This document shows positions 4,489 to 12,382 of a DNA stretch of 35,609 nucleotides, in pieces; the first letter of the stretch is position 1, and every line of letters begins with the position of its first letter. A program made the position numbers and the translations under genes. Source of the DNA: Candidatus Parcubacteria bacterium (GTDB taxonomy: Bacteria; Patescibacteriota; Patescibacteriia; UBA1558; GWA2-36-10); contig PKTI01000027.1 of the NCBI GenBank assembly GCA_002869235.1, forward strand, positions 1 through 35,609, written 5' to 3'. Below the pieces are notes generated by a model that ran no database searches, had not been told where the DNA came from, and saw only the letters and a program-made list of their open reading frames with translations.

Positions 4489-6234
4489 ATGACAAGTTCT
4501 GAACTAAAAACTCAATTTTTCAAATACTTTGAAGCAAGGGGGCACAAAATCATAGATTCTGCCTCTTTATTGCCTGATAATGACCCAACAGTACTATTTA
4601 CTACTGCTGGTATGCATCCTTTGGTGCCTTATCTTATGGGTGAAAAGCATCCTGAGGGCACTCGCTTGGTCAATGTACAAAAATGTTTGCGTACTGGTGA
4701 TATAGACGAAGTAGGCGATGCTACTCATCATACTTTTTTTGAAATGCTAGGGAATTGGTCTTTGGGTGATTATTTCAAAAAAGAAGTAATAGAATTTTCC
4801 ACTGAATTTCTTCTGGGTATACTTAAATTAGATAAAGAAAAAATAGGGATTTCTATATTTGGTGGCAATGATGATGTCAAAGAAGCAGACACTGAATCTG
4901 AAAATCATTGGCTAGATCAAGGTTTTGATAAAAAAAGAATCCAACACATCAAAGAAAATTGGTGGGGACCAGCCGGAGAAACCGGCCCCTGTGGTCCTGA
5001 TACAGAGATGTTTTATTGGACTGGCCAAGGTGAAGCTCCTGAAGTATTTGATGAAAATGATGAGGGTTGGGTAGAAATATGGAATGACGTACTCATGCAG
5101 TACAACAAAACTGCAGATGGTAAATATGAAACTCTCAAACAGCAAAATATTGATACTGGCATGGGCCTAGAGCGAACTTTGGCTGTACTCAATGGCTTGG
5201 ACGACAACTACCTGACTGAACTTTTTCAGCCAATTATCAAAAAAATAGAAGAACTCTCTGGCAAAAAATACGAGGATGATAAACGTAGTTTTAGAATTGT
5301 AGCTGACCATATCAGAAGTGCTGTCTTTGTCATGGGTGATCCCAAAGGAATCACTCCATCAAACAAAGATCAAGGTTATGTACTCAGACGTCTTATCAGA
5401 AGAGCTATTCGCTTTGCCAAAAAGCTAGGCATAGACAAAAATTTTACTAGCGAACTAGTAGAAGTAATAATACCCATTTACCAAGATGATTATAGTGAGT
5501 TAAAAGACAATAAATCTTTTATTATTTCCGAGCTTATCAAAGAAGAAGAAAAATTTATTGAAACTCTAGAAAAAGGTTTACAGGTTTTTGACAAGTTGAG
5601 CAGTCAAAACAAGCTTGATGAAAAAACAGCTTTTGTCTTGTTTACTACCTATGGTTTTCCTGTAGAAATGACCTTAGAAATGGCTGCTGATAAAAATATT
5701 AAACTTGATAAAACAAAAATTGACAAAGAGCTCAAACAACATCAAGAACTATCGCGTACTGCTTCAGCTGGAATGTTTAAGGGCGGACTAGCAGATGATA
5801 GCGACAATACCAAACGTCATCACACTGCTGCTCACTTGATGCTAGAAGCTCTGCGCCGTATCCTGGGCGATCATGTAGAGCAAAAAGGTAGCAACATCAA
5901 TGAAGACCGTATCCGTTTTGACTTTTCTCATCCAGACAAGCTGACCGATGAACAAAAACAACAGGTAGAGGACATAGTCAACGAACAAATACAAAGAAAG
6001 CTTCCTATACACTTTGAAGAAATGACTGTTGACGAGGCCAAAAAAATAGGTGCTACTGGTGTTTTTGAACACAAATACGGAGACAAAGTAAAAGTATATT
6101 TTATGGGTGACTTTTCCAAAGAAATATGTGGTGGTCCCCATGTAGACAATACCGGCAAGCTAGGAGGATTCAAGATCAAAAAAGAACAATCTAGCTCTGC
6201 TGGAGTAAGAAGAATAAAGGCGACTTTAAATTAA
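4489..6234 (+). CDS. alaS: Alanine-tRNA ligase, short form
   Basis: Charges tRNA-Ala with alanine and hydrolyses mischarged Ser/Gly-tRNA-Ala. The class II catalytic core is complete: motif 1 region around residues 31-50, motif 2 (CLRTGDIDEVG) around 65-75, motif 3 (TGMGLERTLAVLNG) around 222-235, and the tRNA-recognition helices near 273-308. The editing domain keeps its four metal-site residues: H445, H449, C547 and H551. At 581 aa it is about 300 aa shorter than usual. It ends right after the editing domain, so the DHHA1/C-Ala region that aids dimerisation and tRNA elbow binding is absent. Bases 6235-6240 separate it from hpf, and the two are probably co-transcribed with secA. Confidence 0.95.
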   Translation: MTSSELKTQFFKYFEARGHKIIDSASLLPDNDPTVLFTTAGMHPLVPYLMGEKHPEGTRLVNVQKCLRTGDIDEVGDATHHTFFEMLGNWSLGDYFKKEVIEFSTEFLLGILKLDKEKIGISIFGGNDDVKEADTESENHWLDQGFDKKRIQHIKENWWGPAGETGPCGPDTEMFYWTGQGEAPEVFDENDEGWVEIWNDVLMQYNKTADGKYETLKQQNIDTGMGLERTLAVLNGLDDNYLTELFQPIIKKIEELSGKKYEDDKRSFRIVADHIRSAVFVMGDPKGITPSNKDQGYVLRRLIRRAIRFAKKLGIDKNFTSELVEVIIPIYQDDYSELKDNKSFIISELIKEEEKFIETLEKGLQVFDKLSSQNKLDEKTAFVLFTTYGFPVEMTLEMAADKNIKLDKTKIDKELKQHQELSRTASAGMFKGGLADDSDNTKRHHTAAHLMLEALRRILGDHVEQKGSNINEDRIRFDFSHPDKLTDEQKQQVEDIVNEQIQRKLPIHFEEMTVDEAKKIGATGVFEHKYGDKVKVYFMGDFSKEICGGPHVDNTGKLGGFKIKKEQSSSAGVRRIKATLN

Positions 6235-6240
6235 AAAAAT

Positions 6241-6600
6241 ATGGAAATAAAAATTTACAACAAAAATTTTGATTTGTCTGATTCATTTAGAGAATACTTG
6301 ATAGACAAATTTTCTACTTTGGATAAATATCAAGAAGATATTATTAATTTCAATGTAGACCTAGTCAGAGACCAACATCACAAAAAAGGTGAGGTATATA
6401 AGATAGAAGTCACTGTGACCTTGCCACAAAAAAAGGTCATTCGCGTCAAAGAAAAACACTCTGATCCTCGTGCAGCAGTGGATATGGCTCAAGAGAAAGT
6501 AAGTAGACAAATAGTCAAAACCAAGAAAAAACGTTTTAGTAAACTTCGTAAACAAGCCAGAAGATTTAAATCACTAAAATTTTGGAAAAGAGGTAGATAA
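6241..6600 (+). CDS. hpf: Ribosome hibernation factor HPF/RaiA, short form
   Basis: The short form (119 aa) matches HPF/YfiA: N-terminal beta strand MEIKIYNKNF, the S-x-x-x-x-Y-L-x-x-K-x-x-x-L-x-x-Y helix, a middle beta sheet, and the helix containing HSDPRAAVDMAQEKVSRQI. It binds the decoding centre of idle 70S ribosomes and blocks mRNA and tRNA sites. The long C-terminal dimerisation domain is missing. In its place is a very basic tail (KKKRFSKLRKQARRFKSLKF), which could bind rRNA. It lies between alaS and secA, without an SD; the ATG follows the A-rich sequence AAAAAAT. Confidence 0.92.
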   Translation: MEIKIYNKNFDLSDSFREYLIDKFSTLDKYQEDIINFNVDLVRDQHHKKGEVYKIEVTVTLPQKKVIRVKEKHSDPRAAVDMAQEKVSRQIVKTKKKRFSKLRKQARRFKSLKFWKRGR

Positions 6601-6629
6601 TACTTCTATACCTAAGTCCGTAAAAATAT

Positions 6630-9395
6630 ATGGGAATACTCGACAAGCTGTTTGGTGATGCCAACGAAAAATTCATCAAAAAACTTCAACCAGAGATAGA
6701 TGCTATCAATGATCTAGAAAAAGATTTTGAAAAATTATCTGACGAAGACATAAAAAACAAGAGCCTAGAGCTCAAACAACAAGTCAAGGATGGTACCAAG
6801 TTAGAAGAAATTTTGGTGCCAGCTTTTGCTTTGGTCAGAGAAGCAGCCAAACGTACACTAGGACAAAGACATTATGACGTCCAATTGATAGGTGGTATTG
6901 TACTACATCAAGGACAAATTGCTGAAATGAAAACTGGTGAAGGTAAAACTTTGACTTCTACTTTGCCGATATACCTCAATGCCCTAGAAGGCAAGGGTGT
7001 GCATGTAGTAACTGTCAATGATTATCTAGCCAAACGTGATGCTGTCTGGATGGCACAAGTATACAATTTTTTGGGGCTCAGTACTGGAGTAATTGGTCAT
7101 GAGTCTTCTTTTGTCTATGATCCCGAACACAAATCAGAAACCGATGATGAAGTACGCGATCAAGGTGTACAAATTGTCATGGATTATCTCAAACCAGTCC
7201 CTAGAAAAGAGGCTTATGCAGCTGATATTACCTATGGTACCAACAATGAATTTGGTTTTGATTATTTGAGAGACAATATGGCTCAGGACATCAAACAACA
7301 AGTCCAGAGGTCACTACATTACACCATAGTAGACGAAGTCGATAGTATTTTGATTGACGAAGCTAGAACTCCACTTATTATTTCTGCACCCGCTGAACAA
7401 TCCACTGCTATGTACCAACAATTTTCTCAAATGGTACAAAGCTTGGTAGAAAATACAGACTACAATATAGATGAAAAAATGAAAGCCTGTACCTTGACTG
7501 AAGAAGGTATTCGCAAGATGGAAAAGATGCTAGGTGTAGAAAATATCTACGAAAGTCATGGCATAGAAACAGTCCATCATATGGAGCAAGCTCTCAAGGC
7601 TAAAACTTTGTTTCAAAAAGACAAGGACTATGTAGTCAAAGATAATGAGGTTGTTATTATAGATGAATTTACTGGACGTATGATGGAAGGTCGTCGCTAC
7701 AGCGAAGGTCTACATCAGGCTATAGAGGCCAAAGAAGGTGTAGAAGTACAACGCGAAAGCATGACTCTAGCAACTATTACTTTCCAAAATTATTTTAGAA
7801 TGTACACCAAACTAGCTGGTATGACCGGTACAGCTGCTACTGAAGCAGAGGAGATGGCCAGAATATATAGTTTGGATGTAACTGTCATCCCTACCAACAA
7901 GCCTTTTGCCAGAGATGATATGAAGGATAGAATCTATCGTAGTGAAAGAGGTAAGCTCAAGGCTATAGTCAGAGAAATACAAGAACGTCATGAAAAAGGA
8001 CAGCCAGTTTTGGTTGGTACTATTTCAATTGAAAAAAATGAAGAACTAGGTAGGTATCTAGAAAAAGCTGGTATACCTCACAAACTACTCAATGCCAAAT
8101 TCCACGAAAAAGAAGCTGAAATAATTGCCCAAGCTGGTCGCAAGGGAGCTGTCACTGTAGCTACCAATATGGCTGGTCGTGGTGTGGATATTATATTAGG
8201 TGGTTCTCCTTATGAAAAAGAAAACTACGAAAACATCAAAGAGCTAGGTGGTCTACATGTCCTAGGTACAGAAAGACATGAATCACGCCGTATCGACAAT
8301 CAGCTCCGTGGTCGTGCTGGACGTCAAGGCGATCCTGGTTCATCTCAGTTTTATATTTCCATGGAAGACAACTTGATGCGTGTCTTTGGTTCAGATCGTA
8401 TGCAGGGAGTCATGGCCAGACTAGGTATTGCCGAAGACATGCCAATAGAAAACAACATGATATCCAAGTCTATTGAATCTGCCCAAAAGAAAGTAGAGGG
8501 TCATAATTTTGATATCAGAAAACACTTGGTAGAATATGATGATGTCATCAACAAACACCGTCAGGTGATATACAAAACTCGTCAAAATATCCTAGCTCTT
8601 TTGGATGAAAACAAAGAAGGGCAAACTTCTGAGGAATTTATCAAAGATTATATTGCCCAAGAAGTAGAAACTATTGTTTCTTTCCATACTCTAGGTGAAA
8701 ATACCAACGGTGATTTTGATCCAAAGGAAATCATAGAAACCATCCGCTCAATCTTCCCACTCAAAGAAGAGGAAGAAACCAAAATAAAAGAATTGTTGGC
8801 CAAGGACAAAAAAGAAACTAGCCATGATGATAGAACAAAAGTGATTGAATATATCACTGACTTGGCCGATGCCCGCTACGAAGCTCTGCGTGAACAAATA
8901 AACAGCCAAGTAGAGCTAGGAGAAAATGAAACCAAGACTCCAATGCAACTCATAGAACGCGGCATCATCCTCAAAAGTATTGATACTTTGTGGGTAGAGC
9001 ATTTGACTGCTATGGACAAACTGCGTACTGGTATTGGTCTACAAGGTTATGGCCAGAGAGATCCATTGGTAGAATACAAACGTGAAGCTTATAATCTTTT
9101 CAATCAATTGCTTATTTCTGTCCGACAAAAAATTGTTTACTCTATTTTCAAAATTGGCTTAGCTCAAAATCTAGCCAAAAGCAATACTCAACAAAAGAAT
9201 TTTCAAGAACAAAAATCTGGTTTTTCTGCCTTCAACAAACAAGTAAAAAACAGAGAAGACTCTGGCAAAGCACTGGAAACTTCCAAGCCACGTGATGATG
9301 AGGGCAATAAGGTGGGGCGTAATGATCCCTGTCCTTGCGGAGCTAAAAAACCAGATGGGAAACCTATTAAGTATAAAAATTGCCACGGTAAATAA
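6630..9395 (+). CDS. secA: Preprotein translocase ATPase SecA
   Basis: Motor of the Sec pathway, driving unfolded preproteins through SecYEG by ATP hydrolysis. At 921 aa it is full length. Walker A is MKTGEGKT (about residues 100-107) and the DEAD-type box is VDEVDSILIDEART (about 234-247). Helicase motifs TNMAGRGVDI and the QLRGRAGRQGDPG segment are intact. The C-terminus carries the zinc-binding CPCGAKKPDGKPIKYKNCHG signature that contacts SecB or lipids. Relative to E. coli or B. subtilis SecA there is an extra segment of roughly 30 residues before REAYAADITYGT (here KEAYAADITYGT, about residue 190). No SD; the start is preceded by AAAAATAT. Last certain gene of the alaS-hpf-secA run. Confidence 0.97.
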   Translation: MGILDKLFGDANEKFIKKLQPEIDAINDLEKDFEKLSDEDIKNKSLELKQQVKDGTKLEEILVPAFALVREAAKRTLGQRHYDVQLIGGIVLHQGQIAEMKTGEGKTLTSTLPIYLNALEGKGVHVVTVNDYLAKRDAVWMAQVYNFLGLSTGVIGHESSFVYDPEHKSETDDEVRDQGVQIVMDYLKPVPRKEAYAADITYGTNNEFGFDYLRDNMAQDIKQQVQRSLHYTIVDEVDSILIDEARTPLIISAPAEQSTAMYQQFSQMVQSLVENTDYNIDEKMKACTLTEEGIRKMEKMLGVENIYESHGIETVHHMEQALKAKTLFQKDKDYVVKDNEVVIIDEFTGRMMEGRRYSEGLHQAIEAKEGVEVQRESMTLATITFQNYFRMYTKLAGMTGTAATEAEEMARIYSLDVTVIPTNKPFARDDMKDRIYRSERGKLKAIVREIQERHEKGQPVLVGTISIEKNEELGRYLEKAGIPHKLLNAKFHEKEAEIIAQAGRKGAVTVATNMAGRGVDIILGGSPYEKENYENIKELGGLHVLGTERHESRRIDNQLRGRAGRQGDPGSSQFYISMEDNLMRVFGSDRMQGVMARLGIAEDMPIENNMISKSIESAQKKVEGHNFDIRKHLVEYDDVINKHRQVIYKTRQNILALLDENKEGQTSEEFIKDYIAQEVETIVSFHTLGENTNGDFDPKEIIETIRSIFPLKEEEETKIKELLAKDKKETSHDDRTKVIEYITDLADARYEALREQINSQVELGENETKTPMQLIERGIILKSIDTLWVEHLTAMDKLRTGIGLQGYGQRDPLVEYKREAYNLFNQLLISVRQKIVYSIFKIGLAQNLAKSNTQQKNFQEQKSGFSAFNKQVKNREDSGKALETSKPRDDEGNKVGRNDPCPCGAKKPDGKPIKYKNCHGK

Positions 9396-9410
9396 ATAGT
9401 GTATCTGCGA

Positions 9411-9436
9411 CGTCCCGAGCGTAGTCGAGGGGCGGT
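9411..9436 (+). repeat. Widespread intergenic palindrome (CGTAGTCGA type)
   Basis: The segment CCCGAGCGTAGTCGAGGGG (9414-9432) is a variant of the interspersed element CCCTGAGCGTAGTCGAAGGG known from many bacterial genomes. It can fold as CCC / GAG / CGTAGT / CGA / GGG, with tandem G-A pairs beside the loop. It is much GC-richer than its surroundings and lies in the secA-nudix spacer. If translated it gives the PERSRG string, which argues for the downstream ATG as the true Nudix start. Confidence 0.6.
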
Positions 9437-9461
9437 AGTGGTAAAAAATATAAAAAATGTC

Positions 9462-9893
9462 ATGGAAAATAATATCCTCCTACAAGTTGGCGTCAAAGCA
9501 CTCTTGAAAAACAAAGAAGATAAATTTCTTTTACTGCATCGCTCTTTGGAAAAATATCCTGAGGTGACCAAAAACCGTTGGGATATAGTCGGTGGACGCA
9601 TTGATCCTGGCTCTGACTTGATGACCAATCTAGACAGAGAAATTATGGAAGAAACTGGCCAAAAAATGACTAGCCCCGCCAAACTTATTGCTGCTCAAGA
9701 TATACTCAGAGTAAAAGGCAAACATATTGTCAGACTGACTTATATAGCTGATATAGACGGCGAAATAACTATAGACCCCGAAGAGCATGATGATTATCGT
9801 TGGTTTTCTCTAGAGGAAATAAGAAAACGTGATGATGTGGATCTGTACTTTATGGAAATTTTAAATAATGGCACCGTAGAAAATAATCTATGA
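9462..9893 (+). CDS. Nudix hydrolase, 143 aa
   Basis: Nudix fold enzyme hydrolysing a nucleoside diphosphate linked to some moiety; substrate unknown. The Nudix helix is visible as GGRIDPGSD...DREIMEETG (about residues 45-68). The REIMEETG part with the metal-binding glutamates is intact, but the first conserved Glu (G-x5-E) is replaced by Ser, so the box is slightly degenerate. I chose the ATG at 9462 because the longer GTG frame from 9399 would translate an interspersed repeat. The stop overlaps the next start (ATGA, 9890-9893), so it is translationally coupled to the GrpB-family gene. Confidence 0.85.
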   Translation: MENNILLQVGVKALLKNKEDKFLLLHRSLEKYPEVTKNRWDIVGGRIDPGSDLMTNLDREIMEETGQKMTSPAKLIAAQDILRVKGKHIVRLTYIADIDGEITIDPEEHDDYRWFSLEEIRKRDDVDLYFMEILNNGTVENNL

Positions 9894-10399
9894 TTGGTGT
9901 TGGCAGAGGGAAAGTAAAGCTATTACCATATGATCCAAAGTGGAAAAAAAGTTTTGAAAATGAAAAAAACAAACTAAAAAACTTTGGTCAGATAGAGCAC
10001 ATTGGCAGTACTGCTGTTCCAGGCTTATACGCCAAGCCAATTATAGACATAGCTATTGGCGTAGATTCCTTAAAAAATAATGAAGTAGAAAAATATAAAA
10101 AACCCTTAGCTGACATAGAGTACAAATACGTAAGAGAGGAACGTCCCGATGAACACCTCTTTGTCAAAGGTCCAGAAGAACTCCGCACACATTATTTACA
10201 TATGATAGAAATTAATAGTAAAGCCTGGAAAGATTATATACTTTTTAGAAATTATCTGATTGACAATCCCGAAGTAAGAGAGAAATACACAAAGTTAAAA
10301 AAAGAATTGTCCAAAAAATTTGCAGAAGACAGAAAATCATACACCGCTGGAAAGATTGATTTGGTCCAAAAAATTATCAAGCAAGCCAATGAAAAATAA
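9890..10399 (+). CDS. GrpB family (UPF0157) nucleotidyltransferase-like protein
   Basis: GrpB/UPF0157 proteins belong to the nucleotidyltransferase superfamily and are often fused to dephospho-CoA kinase. The hallmarks are visible: YDPKWKKSFENEK (about 14-26), then IEHIGSTAVPGLYAKPIIDI (about 39-58) with the GS and D-x-D-like active-site segment, and HYLHMIE (about 102-108). The full length of about 170 aa is normal. The function is not established for the family. It sits between two Nudix genes, with a 4-nt overlap before and an 11-nt overlap after, suggesting joint action on nucleotides or nucleotide-linked cofactors. Confidence 0.88.
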   Translation: MIGVGRGKVKLLPYDPKWKKSFENEKNKLKNFGQIEHIGSTAVPGLYAKPIIDIAIGVDSLKNNEVEKYKKPLADIEYKYVREERPDEHLFVKGPEELRTHYLHMIEINSKAWKDYILFRNYLIDNPEVREKYTKLKKELSKKFAEDRKSYTAGKIDLVQKIIKQANEK

Positions 10400-10847
10400 A
10401 AAAATAATGACCCTGACCATAATCCATCAAGACGATAAGCTTTTGTTGGGTATGAAAAAGAGAGGTTTTGGTATGGGTCGCTACAATGGTTTTGGTGGTA
10501 AAGTAGAAAAAGACGAAACTATAGAAGAAGCTGCCAGAAGAGAAGTATTTGAAGAAGTAAACCTAGAATTAATTGACCTGATTCAACTGGGCACTATCGA
10601 ATTTTCTTGGAAAGAAAAAAGTGAGGTTTTGGAAGTACATATTTTCAAATCAACAAAGTTCAACGGCATACCAGAAGAAACAGAGGAGATGAGACCTGAG
10701 TGGTTTGACATCAAAGACATTCCATTTAAAAAAATGTGGTCAGATGATCCATATTGGTTCCCTTTGTTTCTGGAAAACAAAAAATTTAATGGAAAATTTG
10801 TTTTTGATAAAAAAGATCAGGTAGTAGAACATAAAATAAATGAATAA
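10389..10847 (+). CDS. MTH1-like Nudix hydrolase (8-oxo-dGTP diphosphatase type)
   Basis: The canonical Nudix box is complete: G-KVEKD-E-TIEEAAR-REVFEEVNL (about residues 36-58). The preceding GRYNGFGGKVE matches the MTH1/NUDT1 signature (W/Y-NGFGGK), a clan that cleans oxidised purine triphosphates. The C-terminal region with MRPEWFDIKDIPFKKMW and DDPYW also matches MTH1-type proteins. At 152 aa it has the expected size. The ATG at 10389 overlaps the GrpB gene by 11 nt, and the stop overlaps the following glycosyltransferase by 8 nt. Confidence 0.88.
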   Translation: MKNKKIMTLTIIHQDDKLLLGMKKRGFGMGRYNGFGGKVEKDETIEEAARREVFEEVNLELIDLIQLGTIEFSWKEKSEVLEVHIFKSTKFNGIPEETEEMRPEWFDIKDIPFKKMWSDDPYWFPLFLENKKFNGKFVFDKKDQVVEHKINE

Positions 10848-12354
10848 AAATCACAAAGACTATTACAAATACCGTATTTTAGAGATTTTGCCAGGCGCCT
10901 TGGTCTGGCTTACTTTTATATTTGCTATTGGACTATCTTTTTACAATCCAATATACGGGGTTTATTTTGTCATAATATTTGATACTTATTTTGTTTTGCG
11001 TATTACCTATATGCTGATTTGGTTGATTATTTCTTGGATGAAATATCGCAAAACTATCAAAGTTGATTGGTGGAATTTTTTGCGCCACAATCACAAGACT
11101 TGGGATCAATATTACCACCTGATAATGTTGCCAACAGCTGGCGAACCATATGAAGTTGTGGCCAATTGTTTTGACAAATTACTACAAACCAACTATGACC
11201 ACAAAAAAATGATCATAGTTCTTGGTGGAGAAGAAAGGCTCAAGGATCATTTTGAGCCAATTGCTGAAAAAATACGTGAAAAATATAAAGATAAATTTTA
11301 TAAATTTATAATCACACTGCATCCTGGCGACCTACCTGGAGAAGTGGTTGGTAAGGGCTCAAATCTTTATCATATGGGTCATGAAATAAAAAAATATTTT
11401 GATGCTCATGATTTTGATTATAAAAAAATAATTGTTTCTGCCTTTGATATTGATACTGTTACCCATCCACAATATTTTGCTCATCTGACTCACAAATTTA
11501 TTTCTCACAAAAATCCATATCGAGCTAGCTTCCAACCAATGGCTTTTTATCACAACAATACATGGGAGTCAGATATATTTACTCGCGTAGTTTCAAACTC
11601 TACTACTTTTTGGTTGCTGACTGATCTAGCTCGGCCAGAGAGATTATTGACATTTTCTTCACATAGTATGAGTTGGAAAGCCCTGGTAGAGATTGGCTTT
11701 CACCAAAACAATATTGTCACTGAAGACTCTAGAATATTTTTGCAATGCTACATACACTATGAGGGTGATTATGAAGTAGTACCAATGCATATACCTGTGT
11801 CTATGGATACCGTCAATGTAGGCAAATTTTGGCGTAGCATCAAAAATCAATATAAGCAAATGAGACGTTGGGCTTATGGAGTAGAGCATTTCCCTTATAT
11901 GGTTTGGCATTTTGCCAAAAGTAAAAAAATACCTACCAACAAAAAATGGATCTATATCTGGAACCAAACAGAGGGTGTCTACACTTGGGCTACTGGACCA
12001 ATATTGGTAATGCTGATGGGTTATTTGCCTTTGTGGCTAGCTGAAAAACAGGGGGTAACTAGTGCTATTACACAAAATGCGCCGCTGATATTAGAAAACC
12101 TAATGCGTTTTGGTATGATAGGAATATTTTTGATATCTATATTCTCAGTTATCATACTACCACCAATGCCAGAAAAATTTAAAAGTAGTATTTTCAATGT
12201 GGCTCTCAGATATATATTGATGTTTGTTCAGTGGATTATCTTCCCAATAACCATGATAATATTTGGCTCTATACCAGCTGTTGATTCTCAGACTAGACTA
12301 ATGCTAGGTAAATACCTTGGATTCTGGGTAACAGAAAAAGGTAAGGCTAAATAA
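10840..12354 (+). CDS. Membrane processive-type glycosyltransferase (GT2-like), 504 aa
   Basis: Two transmembrane helices at the N-terminus (about 15-65) precede a cytosolic catalytic domain, and two or three more follow at the C-terminus (about 385-490). Recognisable GT2 features are an aspartate motif AFDIDT (about 203-208), TEDSRI (about 295-300) as the catalytic ED, and QMRRWAYG (about 342-349), the Q-x-x-R-W signature of cellulose/hyaluronan-synthase-like enzymes. It probably polymerises or transfers sugars across or onto the membrane, for cell-surface polysaccharide. The substrate is not deducible. It overlaps the Nudix gene upstream by 8 nt; the S41 protease follows after 28 nt. Confidence 0.85.
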   Translation: MNKNHKDYYKYRILEILPGALVWLTFIFAIGLSFYNPIYGVYFVIIFDTYFVLRITYMLIWLIISWMKYRKTIKVDWWNFLRHNHKTWDQYYHLIMLPTAGEPYEVVANCFDKLLQTNYDHKKMIIVLGGEERLKDHFEPIAEKIREKYKDKFYKFIITLHPGDLPGEVVGKGSNLYHMGHEIKKYFDAHDFDYKKIIVSAFDIDTVTHPQYFAHLTHKFISHKNPYRASFQPMAFYHNNTWESDIFTRVVSNSTTFWLLTDLARPERLLTFSSHSMSWKALVEIGFHQNNIVTEDSRIFLQCYIHYEGDYEVVPMHIPVSMDTVNVGKFWRSIKNQYKQMRRWAYGVEHFPYMVWHFAKSKKIPTNKKWIYIWNQTEGVYTWATGPILVMLMGYLPLWLAEKQGVTSAITQNAPLILENLMRFGMIGIFLISIFSVIILPPMPEKFKSSIFNVALRYILMFVQWIIFPITMIIFGSIPAVDSQTRLMLGKYLGFWVTEKGKAK

Positions 12355-12382
12355 TTAAACTCAAAATTAATAATCAAAATAT

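Noticed and set aside
9399-9461. GTG start of the Nudix gene with MYLRRPERSRG extension.
   Set aside because: That part is the interspersed palindrome. The ATG at 9462 gives a normal Nudix N-terminus.
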